In this document: piece by piece, positions 1 to 7,198 of the stretch
Position numbering within the stretch: the stretch's first letter is position 1
How the letters are laid out: every line of letters begins with the position of its first letter
DNA from: Haemophilus haemolyticus_L
GTDB taxonomy: Bacteria > Pseudomonadota > Gammaproteobacteria > Enterobacterales > Pasteurellaceae
Reading direction: 5' to 3'
DNA length: 64,000 bases
Assembly (NCBI RefSeq): GCF_003490595.1
Contig: NZ_QQGY01000011.1
Span: 1 to 64,000 of the forward strand
The notes under the pieces: generated by a model
The model's input: only the letters and a program-made list of their open reading frames with translations
What the model was told of the DNA's origin: nothing
Database searches by the model: none
Made by a program: the position numbers and the translations under genes

Positions 1-95
1 TTGTAAAAACGCGCAGCTTCTCTAATACTCATTTTTCGATTCAGAATAGGTTGGAGAGCCTGTAATTTAAATTCGATTGTGTAGTGTTTACCCAT
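1..95 (-). CDS. Transposase OrfA, helix-turn-helix, N-terminal fragment
   Basis: Only the first 31 codons are visible, starting at ATG 95 and running off the left edge. The peptide begins MGKHYTIEFKLQAL and continues to MSIREAARFY. This is the pattern of the small DNA-binding OrfA of IS3/IS150-type elements: a basic start, then a helix-turn-helix with the REAARF recognition segment. In this family OrfA is fused to the integrase OrfB by programmed frameshifting; that part is not seen. Whether the copy is intact cannot be judged from this fragment. Confidence 0.6.
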   Translation of the reverse strand, partial: MGKHYTIEFKLQALQPILNRKMSIREAARFY

Positions 96-153
96 AAAAA
101 AATCTGCACCTCAATTGTTGGTTTGTTGAGTCCAACTTTTGGGGTGCAGATCA
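1..153 (-). mobile_element. End of an IS3-family-like insertion sequence (5' end, truncated by window)
   Basis: The minus strand reads from an IS-like terminus starting near 153 (TGATCTGCACCCCAAAAG) into an open reading frame whose ATG is at 95. A terminus with a CACCCCAAAAGTTGGA-type sequence just before an HTH orfA is typical of the IS150 branch of IS3. The other end, the main transposase frame and any target duplication lie outside the window, so family assignment rests on the terminus and the first residues of orfA. The element ends about 29 bp beyond the lysC stop codon. Confidence 0.6.
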
Positions 154-181
154 TTTTTCACCGCACTTTAGGCTTTTTAAT

Positions 182-1534
182 TTATTCAAATAAAGATTTG
201 TGTAAGGAACGAACGACTTCGTCAGCATGTTCACTTTGTACTAGCATACAAATATTATTAGTACTTGCGCCATAACTAATCATACGCACGTTGTAAGATT
301 GAAGCGTATCAAAAATACGTTTTGCTACACCGGAGGCAATATGTAAGTCGTTGCCGATTAATACAACTAATGACAATCCAGTATCGACTTTTACTGCACA
401 ATATTGACGAAGCTCATCTAATAATTCGGTTGAAAGTAATTCCGCTCCTGAAGATGCTGAGCCAGTTTTGTCTAATGTCAATGCAACGCTCACTTCTGAT
501 GTGGTGATAGTATCTACTGAAATTTTGTGTTTAGCCAAAATGTTAAATACATTCGCTAAGAAACCTTGAGCATGCAGCATACTTAAGCTTGAAAGAGTGA
601 GTAAAGTTTGATCTCGGCGTAGTGCGATAGCACGGAAAGTTGGACGAGGCTGAGGATCGCGAGTAACCCAAGTTCCACCTGCTTCTGGTGCTTTACTTGA
701 ACCCACATAAACCGGGATATTGCTGCGTACAGCAGGGAGCAATGTGGCTGGGTGTAGCACTTTTGCGCCAAAGGTTGCCATTTCAGCTGCTTCAGCAAAG
801 CTCATTGTGTCGATGCGTTGTGCAGCAGGAACAATGCGTGGATCGGTTGTGTAAATACCGGCAACATCAGTCCAAATTAAAACGTCTTTTGCATTTAATA
901 CTTCGGCTAACAAAGCTGCAGAGTAGTCGCTACCACCACGGCCTAATGTGGTTGTTTTACCGCTTGGTTCACGTCCGATAAAACCTTGGGTGATGACTAA
1001 TTCGCCGCGGTCTATTAATGGTTTTAAAATGCTATCGCTGTTTGATTGAGTTTGTTCATCATTCGGTGCGGCTTTACCAAAATGGTTATTGGTTGCAATA
1101 ATTGTACGTACATCAACCCAAGTGCCCGATGCGTTTTGTTCACGTAAAATCTCAATAAAGATTTGAGTGGACATCATTTCACCGTGGCTGATGAGTTCAT
1201 CGGTTAATGCGGGAGAGGTTGCAAGACTGGCCGCTTCAGAAAGTGCGGTAATATTTTCAAGATATTTTTCAATAATTGGACGAACACGGCTGTCGTCTTT
1301 TAATTCATTCAAAATATTCTCTTGAATTTGATGGATTTCACCGATTAATTTTTCACGTTCTGTCGCTTCTACACCATTTGCTAACGCGACTAATAAATTC
1401 GTCACCCCAGCTGATGCAGAAAGCACGACTACGCGTGTATTGGGATCGGCTATCACAATTTTTGCACAAGCCGTCATCGCTGCATGATTGGCTACAGATG
1501 TTCCGCCAAATTTGGCGACAGAGAGATGGGACAT
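182..1534 (-). CDS. lysC: Lysine-sensitive aspartokinase III
   Basis: Phosphorylates L-aspartate to aspartyl-4-phosphate, the first step toward lysine, threonine, methionine and diaminopimelate. The 450-residue protein matches the length of E. coli LysC (about 449). The amino-acid kinase signature KFGGTS lies at residues 8-13. The kinase domain fills roughly the first 290 residues, followed by a pair of ACT domains (about 310-450) that bind the feedback inhibitor. No homoserine dehydrogenase domain is fused, so it is the monofunctional type. The sequence upstream does not contain the lysine riboswitch found before lysC in E. coli; in this window that element controls a transporter at 26.5 kb instead. 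An uptake signal core and an IS end lie immediately downstream. Confidence 0.95.
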   Translation of the reverse strand: MSHLSVAKFGGTSVANHAAMTACAKIVIADPNTRVVVLSASAGVTNLLVALANGVEATEREKLIGEIHQIQENILNELKDDSRVRPIIEKYLENITALSEAASLATSPALTDELISHGEMMSTQIFIEILREQNASGTWVDVRTIIATNNHFGKAAPNDEQTQSNSDSILKPLIDRGELVITQGFIGREPSGKTTTLGRGGSDYSAALLAEVLNAKDVLIWTDVAGIYTTDPRIVPAAQRIDTMSFAEAAEMATFGAKVLHPATLLPAVRSNIPVYVGSSKAPEAGGTWVTRDPQPRPTFRAIALRRDQTLLTLSSLSMLHAQGFLANVFNILAKHKISVDTITTSEVSVALTLDKTGSASSGAELLSTELLDELRQYCAVKVDTGLSLVVLIGNDLHIASGVAKRIFDTLQSYNVRMISYGASTNNICMLVQSEHADEVVRSLHKSLFE

Positions 1535-1837
1535 AAGGTACTCCTTGATGTTGTGTTTTTAGAATAATGAACATTAGAAATAACGATTTAGGCATTTTTT
1601 GTCAAATAAATTTTAATTAAAAATAAATAGATGAGCGAGTAAAAGAGAAATAGCGATTAAAGTGCTAAAAAAGCTAATATGATATTGTAGAAATGTATAA
1701 AAAATAATTGATGTGTTTTATTAATAATCAAATGAAAGGGAAAATCCAAATATTTTAAAAAAAGTATTTGACGAGTATCGCCAAAATCAGCATAATACGC
1801 CCCGCAAAGCCGATATGGTTAGGCAAATTAAGGTAAT
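1535..1837. other. Intergenic region between lysC and the tRNA operon
   Basis: Very AT-rich stretch between divergent transcription units. It holds the lysC leader on the minus strand (Shine-Dalgarno-like AAGGAG just upstream of the ATG) and the tRNA operon promoter at its right end. I see no open reading frame with a plausible start and no L-box consensus. Confidence 0.6.
1768..1796 (+). promoter_or_regulatory. Sigma-70 promoter of the tRNA operon
   Basis: TTGACG at 1768-1773 and CATAAT at 1791-1796 are separated by exactly 17 bp. The bases after the -10 are ACGCCCCGC, a GC-rich discriminator of the kind that marks stable-RNA promoters under stringent (ppGpp) control. The first tRNA begins about 40 bp downstream. 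Confidence 0.75.
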
Positions 1838-1914
1838 GGCTACATAGCTCAGTTGGTTAGAGCACAACACTCATAATGTTGGGGTCGCAAGTTCGAATCT
1901 CGCTGTAGCCACCA
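1838..1914 (+). tRNA. tRNA-Met (CAT), elongator type
   Basis: 77 nt including encoded CCA. The acceptor stem pairs GGCTACA with TGTAGCC, the D-arm reads AGCTCAGTTGGTTAGAGC, the anticodon is CAT and the T-loop is GTTCGAATC. The perfectly paired first position and close match to E. coli metT indicate an elongator rather than an initiator tRNA. It is the first gene of a Met-Leu-Gln-Gln operon whose order resembles the start of the E. coli metT operon. Confidence 0.95.
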
Positions 1915-1919
1915 AATTT

Positions 1920-2004
1920 GCGGGACTGGCGAAATTGGTAGACGCACCAGATTTAGGTTCTGGCGCCGAGAGGTGTGTGGGTTCAAGTCCCTCGTCCCGC
2001 ACCA
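1920..2004 (+). tRNA. tRNA-Leu (TAG)
   Basis: 85 nt with a long variable arm, as expected for a class II leucine tRNA. The acceptor stem pairs GCGGGAC with GTCCCGC, followed by ACCA. The anticodon TAG lies within AGATTTAGGTTCT. Only five bases separate it from the preceding tRNA-Met, so the two are surely processed from one transcript. Confidence 0.95.
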
Positions 2005-2032
2005 TTTATCGCTTTGTAAGTCAAATAGTAGT

Positions 2033-2107
2033 TGGGGTATCGCCAAGCGGTAAGGCACCGGGTTTTGATCTCGGCATCCCTAGGTTCGAATCCTAGTACC
2101 CCAGCCA
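2033..2107 (+). tRNA. tRNA-Gln (TTG), copy 1
   Basis: 75 nt. The acceptor stem pairs TGGGGTA with TACCCCA, followed by GCCA. The anticodon is TTG in GGTTTTGATC and the T-loop is GTTCGAATC. A U1-A72 acceptor end is characteristic of bacterial tRNA-Gln. Confidence 0.95.
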
Positions 2108-2153
2108 TACTATCAAATAAATTTTCTTTATATCTAATCAAAGATTTCTCTAT

Positions 2154-2228
2154 TGGGGTATCGCCAAGCGGTAAGGCACCGGGTTTTGATCTCGGCATCC
2201 CTAGGTTCGAATCCTAGTACCCCAGCCA
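2154..2228 (+). tRNA. tRNA-Gln (TTG), copy 2
   Basis: 75 nt and identical in sequence to the copy at 2033-2107, from which it is separated by a 46-bp AT-rich spacer. It is the last gene of the operon. A T-run follows at about 2230, but I see no convincing hairpin before it. Confidence 0.95.
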
Positions 2229-2380
2229 TATTTTTTAAATTCTCATAGTCCTAATAAAAGCTAGTTTTTCACCTTATTTAAGGTTGTTTTTGCGATCCAG
2301 ATCTCAAATACGTTTATTTGTAATATAAAGTAATATTCTATTAATGCTACCTTGTTTTCCTGTTCATTTAGGAGAGCAAT

Positions 2381-2953
2381 ATGGAATTTTCTTTACAATA
2401 CATCATTATTTTCATTTTTGTTATTTTATTTCTAATTGGCTTATTTTCATCTAAATCGGGATCAACTCGTCGTAATGCAAAGAAGAGTCGTCTTTATCTT
2501 TCGAGAGAAAACAAAATTAATATTGTGAATAAAAATGATCATCTTGATGTCGTCATATTGAGTAAGTATAAAAGAAAAGCCTTGATGAATAAGACTGAAT
2601 ATCAACTTTTTCTTCGTTTAGAAAAGTTGTTGTCTAAAGGTTATCAAGAGTTCCGTTTATTTACTCAGGTTTCAATGGGAGAGTTTTTAGAATCAATAGA
2701 TAAAGAAGCCCATTTTGCGATAAATAGTAAACGAGTAGATTTTTTGATTGTAGATAAGAAAGGCTATGCAGTAATAGTAATTGAATATCAAGGGCAGGGA
2801 CATTATCAGGATAGTGCGGCGAAGCGTGATGCAGTGAAACGGGAGGCTTGTCGAAAGGCTGGGGTGATTTTTTTAGAATTTCAGCCAAACTATGGAAAAG
2901 CAGAATTAGAATTTGTTGTTGAAAATTTAAAACGTTATTTGATAAAAAATTAA
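2381..2953 (+). CDS. Membrane-anchored DUF2726 protein with a nuclease-like core
   Basis: The 190-residue protein has one hydrophobic segment at residues 5-22, then a basic stretch (29-37), then a cytoplasmic domain. That domain carries D120 in RVDFLIVD and E135-x-Q137 in IEYQGQGHY, then conserved basic residues K149 and R155. This D...E-x-Q layout is seen in the restriction-endonuclease-like (PD-(D/E)xK) superfamily, to which DUF2726 is usually linked. The actual substrate is not known and catalytic activity is inference. AGGAG lies upstream of the chosen ATG. The gene stands alone between the tRNA operon and rplY, and it shares a bidirectional terminator with rplY. Confidence 0.7.
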   Translation: MEFSLQYIIIFIFVILFLIGLFSSKSGSTRRNAKKSRLYLSRENKINIVNKNDHLDVVILSKYKRKALMNKTEYQLFLRLEKLLSKGYQEFRLFTQVSMGEFLESIDKEAHFAINSKRVDFLIVDKKGYAVIVIEYQGQGHYQDSAAKRDAVKREACRKAGVIFLEFQPNYGKAELEFVVENLKRYLIKN

Positions 2954-2994
2954 AGTTTAGGTATTTATTAAGAAATAATTAAAATACTCAGAAC

Positions 2995-3026
2995 AAAAAA
3001 GCTAAGACTGATATCTTAGCTTTTTT
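2995..3026. terminator. Bidirectional rho-independent terminator
   Basis: GCTAAGA (3001-3007) pairs with TCTTAGC (3014-3020) around a 6-nt loop. Six A residues flank it on the left and six T residues on the right, so it can end both the DUF2726 gene and the convergent rplY. Confidence 0.85.
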
Positions 3027-3046
3027 ACTTTGTTCAAACTTGTAAA

Positions 3047-3334
3047 TTACGCGCGTTTGAAGTCAATGTGAACCAATTTGGGCTTGAATGGGTGACGTTG
3101 CATTGCTTGTACTTTAACTGCAACTTCTTTGCCACCGATCACTAAAGTAATAACTTCAGAATAGAAAGATTCATGTGCTTGCGCGTTGTTTAATTCATCA
3201 TGGTTTAAGATGATTGAAACTGGCTCTTCGCTGCCACCATAAACGATTGCAGGAATTTGACCATTGTGACGCAGGCGGCGGCTCGCACCCTTACCTTGCG
3301 CTGTACGAACTTCAGCGTTAAATTTAAATGCCAT
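3047..3334 (-). CDS. rplY: 50S ribosomal protein L25
   Basis: Binds 5S rRNA in the central protuberance of the large subunit. At 95 residues it is the short, single-domain form of enterobacteria (94 in E. coli), without the C-terminal extension of CTC/TL5-type L25. The N-terminal segment is rich in basic residues around GKGASRRLRH, the RNA-contacting part. The start codon is ATG at 3334 after an AGAGAAC leader. Confidence 0.95.
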   Translation of the reverse strand: MAFKFNAEVRTAQGKGASRRLRHNGQIPAIVYGGSEEPVSIILNHDELNNAQAHESFYSEVITLVIGGKEVAVKVQAMQRHPFKPKLVHIDFKRA

Positions 3335-3557
3335 TTTAATGTTCTCTTTAAATTAATGTTAAAAGAAAGAAAATTGCAGGCGACCCAGCAATTTCCAAAT
3401 ATTGTTCTCAAAGACAAGCACTGGACACGCTTTGAGAGGGCGAATTATAGAATATCCCTCTTTTCAAAGCAAACTTTTTCTAGGTTTTTTACCCTGAAAA
3501 GATTAGAATGCTTAGCAGTTTTTTACGATATTTATAAAAAAATAAAGTAGGAAGATT

Positions 3558-4154
3558 ATGGAATTTCTGATTGGATTTTTTACTGATTACGGCTATTGGG
3601 CTGTTCTTTTTGTTTTAATTATTTGTGGATTTGGTGTGCCGATTCCGGAAGATATCACGTTAGTTTCTGGCGGTGTCATTGCTGGGCTTTATCCAGAAAG
3701 CGTTAATTCACATTTGATGTTGCTAGCCAGTATGATTGGTGTACTTGCGGGCGATTCTAGTATGTATTGGCTTGGTCGTATTTATGGCACAAAAATTTTA
3801 CGTTTCCGCCCAATGCGTAAAATCGTGACATTACAACGTTTAAGAATGGTGCGTGAAAAATTCAGCCAATATGGTAATCGGGTGTTATTTGTCGCACGTT
3901 TTTTACCCGGCTTGCGTGCCCCAATTTATATGGTCTCTGGCATTACTCGCCGTGTTAGTTACACACGCTTTGTTTTAATTGATTTCTGTGCTGCCATTAT
4001 TTCTGTGCCAATTTGGGTTTATTTAGGGGAACTTGGCGCAAAAAATTTAGACTGGTTACATGCTCAAATTCAAAAAGGTCAAATGGTGATTTATGTGCTT
4101 ATCGCTTTACTTGCCCTATTCCTTTTCTGGAAATGGAAAAAATCGAAAAAATAA
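3558..4154 (+). CDS. DedA-family inner membrane protein
   Basis: A 198-residue polytopic membrane protein with hydrophobic segments near residues 10-35, 50-70, 135-160 and 172-192. The segment around residues 113-130 has the DedA (VTT/SNARE-associated) signature: an arginine after a hydrophobic run, then FLPGLRAP. A GxPxPED element occurs near residue 25. Family members support membrane potential, envelope integrity and, for some, undecaprenyl-phosphate or phospholipid recycling. The exact role of this one cannot be fixed from sequence. It is followed directly by a terminator. Confidence 0.85.
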   Translation: MEFLIGFFTDYGYWAVLFVLIICGFGVPIPEDITLVSGGVIAGLYPESVNSHLMLLASMIGVLAGDSSMYWLGRIYGTKILRFRPMRKIVTLQRLRMVREKFSQYGNRVLFVARFLPGLRAPIYMVSGITRRVSYTRFVLIDFCAAIISVPIWVYLGELGAKNLDWLHAQIQKGQMVIYVLIALLALFLFWKWKKSKK

Positions 4155-4171
4155 GCGAAGTTATCAAACAA

Positions 4172-4218
4172 AAGAGCGGTTAAAAAATCCAGTGTTTTTT
4201 AGCCGCTCTTCTTATTTT
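4172..4218. terminator. Long hairpin terminator between the dedA-family gene and riboflavin synthase
   Basis: The arm at 4172-4187 pairs with 4195-4210 over about 16 bp, with one G-T pair, around a 7-nt loop. The arms carry A6 on one side and T6 on the other, so it probably serves both converging genes. Confidence 0.75.
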
Positions 4219-4224
4219 AATATG

Positions 4225-4839
4225 CTATAAATTTCTTGCTTTCAGATAATTTTCCACTGTATCCACAATGGCTTGTGTTTGAGGATCAATTTCAATATTC
4301 ACAATATCACCCACTTTGCGTTGCCCCATTAAGGTTCGTTGCAAAGTTTCAGGAATTAAATTCACACAGAATTGCGTGCCTTTTACTTCGCCAATAGTCA
4401 GACTGATTCCATCTACCGCAACAAATCCTTTTGTTAAAATATATTTCATCACATCCGCACTTGGCAATTCGAACCAAATTTGTCGGTTATTTTCACTGGC
4501 AATAATATCTGAAATGGTTGCGGTGCAATACACATGACCAGATAACAAATGCCCGCCGATTTCTGTTCCCATTTGCATGGCTCGTTCTATATTTACATTA
4601 TCACCTACTTTCAACAAGCCAAGATTCGTAATTCTTAAGGTTTCTTGCATGAGATCAAAGCTAACAAGCTCGCCGTTAATTTCAGTCACGGTTAAACATA
4701 CACCATTATTTGCCACCGATGCGCCAATTTCTAGGTCTTTACGCATTTCAGGTGGTAATTTTACCACTTGTGTTCTAAAATTAGCCTTTTCTGTAATTGA
4801 ATGAATAGGCGCAGTGCCTTGTACAATTCCAGTAAACAT
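4225..4839 (-). CDS. ribE: Riboflavin synthase, alpha subunit
   Basis: Converts two molecules of 6,7-dimethyl-8-ribityllumazine into riboflavin. The 204-residue protein shows the expected internal duplication of two lumazine-binding barrels, each about 97 residues. The first begins with the hallmark MFTGIV. The second follows GGHLLSGHV and includes KGFVAVDGISLTI, matching VANNGVCLTV in the first half. The C-terminal helix needed for trimer formation is present. The enzyme is called RibC in E. coli and RibE elsewhere. It is divergent from norM. Confidence 0.95.
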   Translation of the reverse strand: MFTGIVQGTAPIHSITEKANFRTQVVKLPPEMRKDLEIGASVANNGVCLTVTEINGELVSFDLMQETLRITNLGLLKVGDNVNIERAMQMGTEIGGHLLSGHVYCTATISDIIASENNRQIWFELPSADVMKYILTKGFVAVDGISLTIGEVKGTQFCVNLIPETLQRTLMGQRKVGDIVNIEIDPQTQAIVDTVENYLKARNL

Positions 4840-4881
4840 ATTTTCTCCTTTTCTAAAAATTTTTCTTAGTATATCAAATTT

Positions 4882-6276
4882 ATGAATTTTCGTCTTTTAT
4901 CCCAATATCACGCTGATATTAAAAAATTAATTAAAATTTCTTTACCCATTTTGTTAGCGCAAATCGCACAAAACTCAATGGGATTAGCGGATACCATTAT
5001 GGCTGGTCGCGTGAGTTCCACTGATATGGCGGCAATTTCTGTTGGCGCATCTATTTGGATGCCATTGGTGCTTTTCGGTCAAGGCTTATTATTGGCGCTG
5101 CCACCGACAATTTCTTATTTAAACGGTTCAGGCCAACGCCATCGCATTGCCCATCAAGTTCGCCAAGGCATTTGGCTTGTGTTAGGCGTAAGTATTCCTT
5201 TAGGTTTGCTAATTTATTTCTGTGAAATTCCGCTGCAATATATGCAAATGGAAAGCAAAATGTCAGATTTAGCACGCGATTATTTACACGCCATGTTGTG
5301 GGGATTACCTGCTTATTTAATGCTGATTAATTTTCGTTGTTTAAATGATGGGATTGCCAAAACCAAACCAGCAATGGTCATTACCTTTTTAGGTTTACTG
5401 CTGAATATTCCGCTTAATTACATTTTTATTTATGGAAAATTTGGTATGCCTGCTTTTGGTGCGGTGGGCTGTGGTATTGCGACAGCGATTGTGAACTGGG
5501 CAATGTGCTTAATGATGATGTTCTATTCCTACACGAATACTCAAGAACGTTCGCTAAAAGTATTTAGCCAATTAATTGAAATGCCGAATCCCAAAACGCT
5601 TAAAAAACTACTGCGTTTAGGCTTGCCCATTGCTATTGCACTTTGTTGTGAAGTGGCATTATTTGCCCTCACTTCGTTAATGCTTTCTCCGCTAGGCTCA
5701 ACCGTTGTGGCGAGTCATCAAATTACATTGAATACCAGCTCTTTCATTTTTATGTTCCCCCTGTCAATTGGTATGGCAACAACGATTTTAGTCGGACAAG
5801 CATTAGGCTCTGGCTCACCACAAAATGCGAAGAAAATTGGCTATGCCGCATTATTATTAGGGCTAACGGTGACGATTATTACTGCATTAATTACGATTTT
5901 TTTCCGTTATGAAATTGCCTCTATTTTCGTAACCGATGAAATTGTCATCGCAATGGCGGCAAATTTATTATTATTTGCCGCACTTTATCAATTTTCAGAT
6001 ACCATTCAAATGGTAGTTGGCGGCATTTTACGGGGCTATAAAGATACCAAAATGATTTTATACATTACCCTTTTTTCTTATTGGGTAATTGGTGTGCCAC
6101 TTGGTTATACGCTCGGTCGTACAGATTGGCTTGTGCCACACATTGATGCGAAAGGTTTCTGGATTGCCTTTGTGGTCTCACTCACTTTCGCCGCAATCTT
6201 GCTTTCTTTTAGAATGAAAAAAATGCAAGCCATGAGCGATAACGCCATTTTACAACGTTTAGAAAAACTCAAATAA
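4882..6276 (+). CDS. norM: MATE-family Na+-coupled multidrug efflux pump (NorM/HmrM)
   Basis: The 464-residue membrane protein has about 12 hydrophobic segments arranged as two MATE repeats. The N-terminal half contains the MGLADTIMAGRVS element typical of NorM-type proteins. The H. influenzae orthologue HmrM exports dyes, fluoroquinolones and cationic drugs using a sodium gradient, and the function here is assigned from that. The gene is followed by sfsA after 8 bp, so the two are likely cotranscribed. No local regulator is visible. Confidence 0.93.
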   Translation: MNFRLLSQYHADIKKLIKISLPILLAQIAQNSMGLADTIMAGRVSSTDMAAISVGASIWMPLVLFGQGLLLALPPTISYLNGSGQRHRIAHQVRQGIWLVLGVSIPLGLLIYFCEIPLQYMQMESKMSDLARDYLHAMLWGLPAYLMLINFRCLNDGIAKTKPAMVITFLGLLLNIPLNYIFIYGKFGMPAFGAVGCGIATAIVNWAMCLMMMFYSYTNTQERSLKVFSQLIEMPNPKTLKKLLRLGLPIAIALCCEVALFALTSLMLSPLGSTVVASHQITLNTSSFIFMFPLSIGMATTILVGQALGSGSPQNAKKIGYAALLLGLTVTIITALITIFFRYEIASIFVTDEIVIAMAANLLLFAALYQFSDTIQMVVGGILRGYKDTKMILYITLFSYWVIGVPLGYTLGRTDWLVPHIDAKGFWIAFVVSLTFAAILLSFRMKKMQAMSDNAILQRLEKLK

Positions 6277-6284
6277 GGAACTTT

Positions 6285-7001
6285 ATGCAACTTCCAGCTT
6301 TACAATCGGCAAAATTAATTCGTCGTTACAAGCGCTTTCTTGCGGATATTGAATTACCAACTGGTGATGTTATGACAATTCATTGTGCCAATACAGGTGC
6401 GATGACTGGATGCGGTGAAAAAGGCGACATAATTTGGTATTCACATTCCGATAGCCAAACCCGCAAATATCCCCATTCTTGGGAACTCACTCAACTTGAA
6501 AATGGGCAACTTTGCTGTATCAATACGCATCGTTCTAATCAGCTTGTCTTTGAAGCATTGCAAAATAAGCAAATCAAAGAATTGGCAGTGTATGATGAAA
6601 TTTATCCAGAAGTGAAATACGGCGAAGAAAACAGCCGAATTGATTTCTTACTAAAAGGTGAAGGCTTACCTGATTGTTATGTGGAAGTGAAATCCATCAC
6701 CTTAGTGAAAGGAAATTTAGGCATGTTTCCTGATGCGATTACTACGCGTGGGCAAAAACATGTCCGTGAATTACTGGCAATGAAAAAACAAGGTCATCGC
6801 GCAGTGGTACTATTTGCTGGGTTACATAATGGTTTTGATCGTTTCAAAATCGCAGAATATATCGATCCCGAATACGATCACTTATTAAAAGAAGCAATGG
6901 AACAAGGCGTTGAGGCCTATGCTTATGCGGGACAATTTGAAATTTCTAATGGAATTCCTACCGCACTTTCCTTAACAGAATCGGTGCCTTATGTAAAATA
7001 A
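6285..7001 (+). CDS. sfsA: SfsA sugar-fermentation-stimulation family protein
   Basis: The 238-residue protein has the length and domain plan of E. coli SfsA: an N-terminal OB-like part and a C-terminal part with RIDFLL and CYVEVKS. The acidic D/E-x-K pattern there resembles a restriction-endonuclease-like core. E. coli SfsA was found as a DNA-binding protein that affects maltose metabolism; biochemical activity is not settled. It sits 8 bp behind norM. Confidence 0.9.
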   Translation: MQLPALQSAKLIRRYKRFLADIELPTGDVMTIHCANTGAMTGCGEKGDIIWYSHSDSQTRKYPHSWELTQLENGQLCCINTHRSNQLVFEALQNKQIKELAVYDEIYPEVKYGEENSRIDFLLKGEGLPDCYVEVKSITLVKGNLGMFPDAITTRGQKHVRELLAMKKQGHRAVVLFAGLHNGFDRFKIAEYIDPEYDHLLKEAMEQGVEAYAYAGQFEISNGIPTALSLTESVPYVK

Positions 7002-7030
7002 TATTTTTGAGAATTATTTTCATTTAATTG

Positions 7031-7061
7031 TTGACAAGGTTATTGATAACAATTATCATCT
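7031..7061 (+). promoter_or_regulatory. Promoter with overlapping Fur box
   Basis: TTGACA (7031-7036) and TATCAT (7054-7059) are spaced by 17 bp. The sequence GATAACAATTATCATCT at 7045-7061 overlaps the spacer and the -10 and closely resembles the Fur consensus built from GATAAT units. Iron-loaded Fur would be expected to block this promoter. The next gene, tyrS, is not a usual Fur target, and a terminator lies between, so the likely product is the short RNA that follows. Confidence 0.75.
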
Positions 7062-7065
7062 AATC

Positions 7066-7135
7066 ATTCCAACAACAATATTAGATAATCACTCCAACAT
7101 TCCCGCCTATTTCCCCACAAATAGGCGTTTTTTTT
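7066..7135 (+). ncRNA. Candidate iron-responsive small RNA (HrrF-like)
   Basis: A transcript of about 70 nt is predicted. It starts 6-8 bases after the -10 at 7054-7059 and ends at a strong intrinsic terminator. The terminator stem CGCCTATTT (7104-7112) pairs with AAATAGGCG (7119-7127) around CCCCAC, then eight T residues follow. No open reading frame fits. Nontypeable H. influenzae has one described Fur-repressed sRNA, HrrF. This locus has all the required features and may be it, but I cannot confirm the location from memory. The unpaired 5' part (AACAACAATA, CACTCCAACA) is A/C-rich and could base-pair with messages. Confidence 0.65.
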
Positions 7136-7198
7136 ATTCACAAATCGCCAAGAATCCCTATAATAAAACCTTTCAAAAAACATAATTAGGAAATAATA

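Noticed and set aside
1535..1837. Possible lysine riboswitch before lysC
   Set aside because: E. coli lysC has one, but the leader here lacks AGAGGTGC, TTGCCGAA and GGAGCGCTA elements and is almost only A and T.
1849..2217. Short frames over the tRNA cluster on both strands
   Set aside because: They are translations of tRNA sequence.
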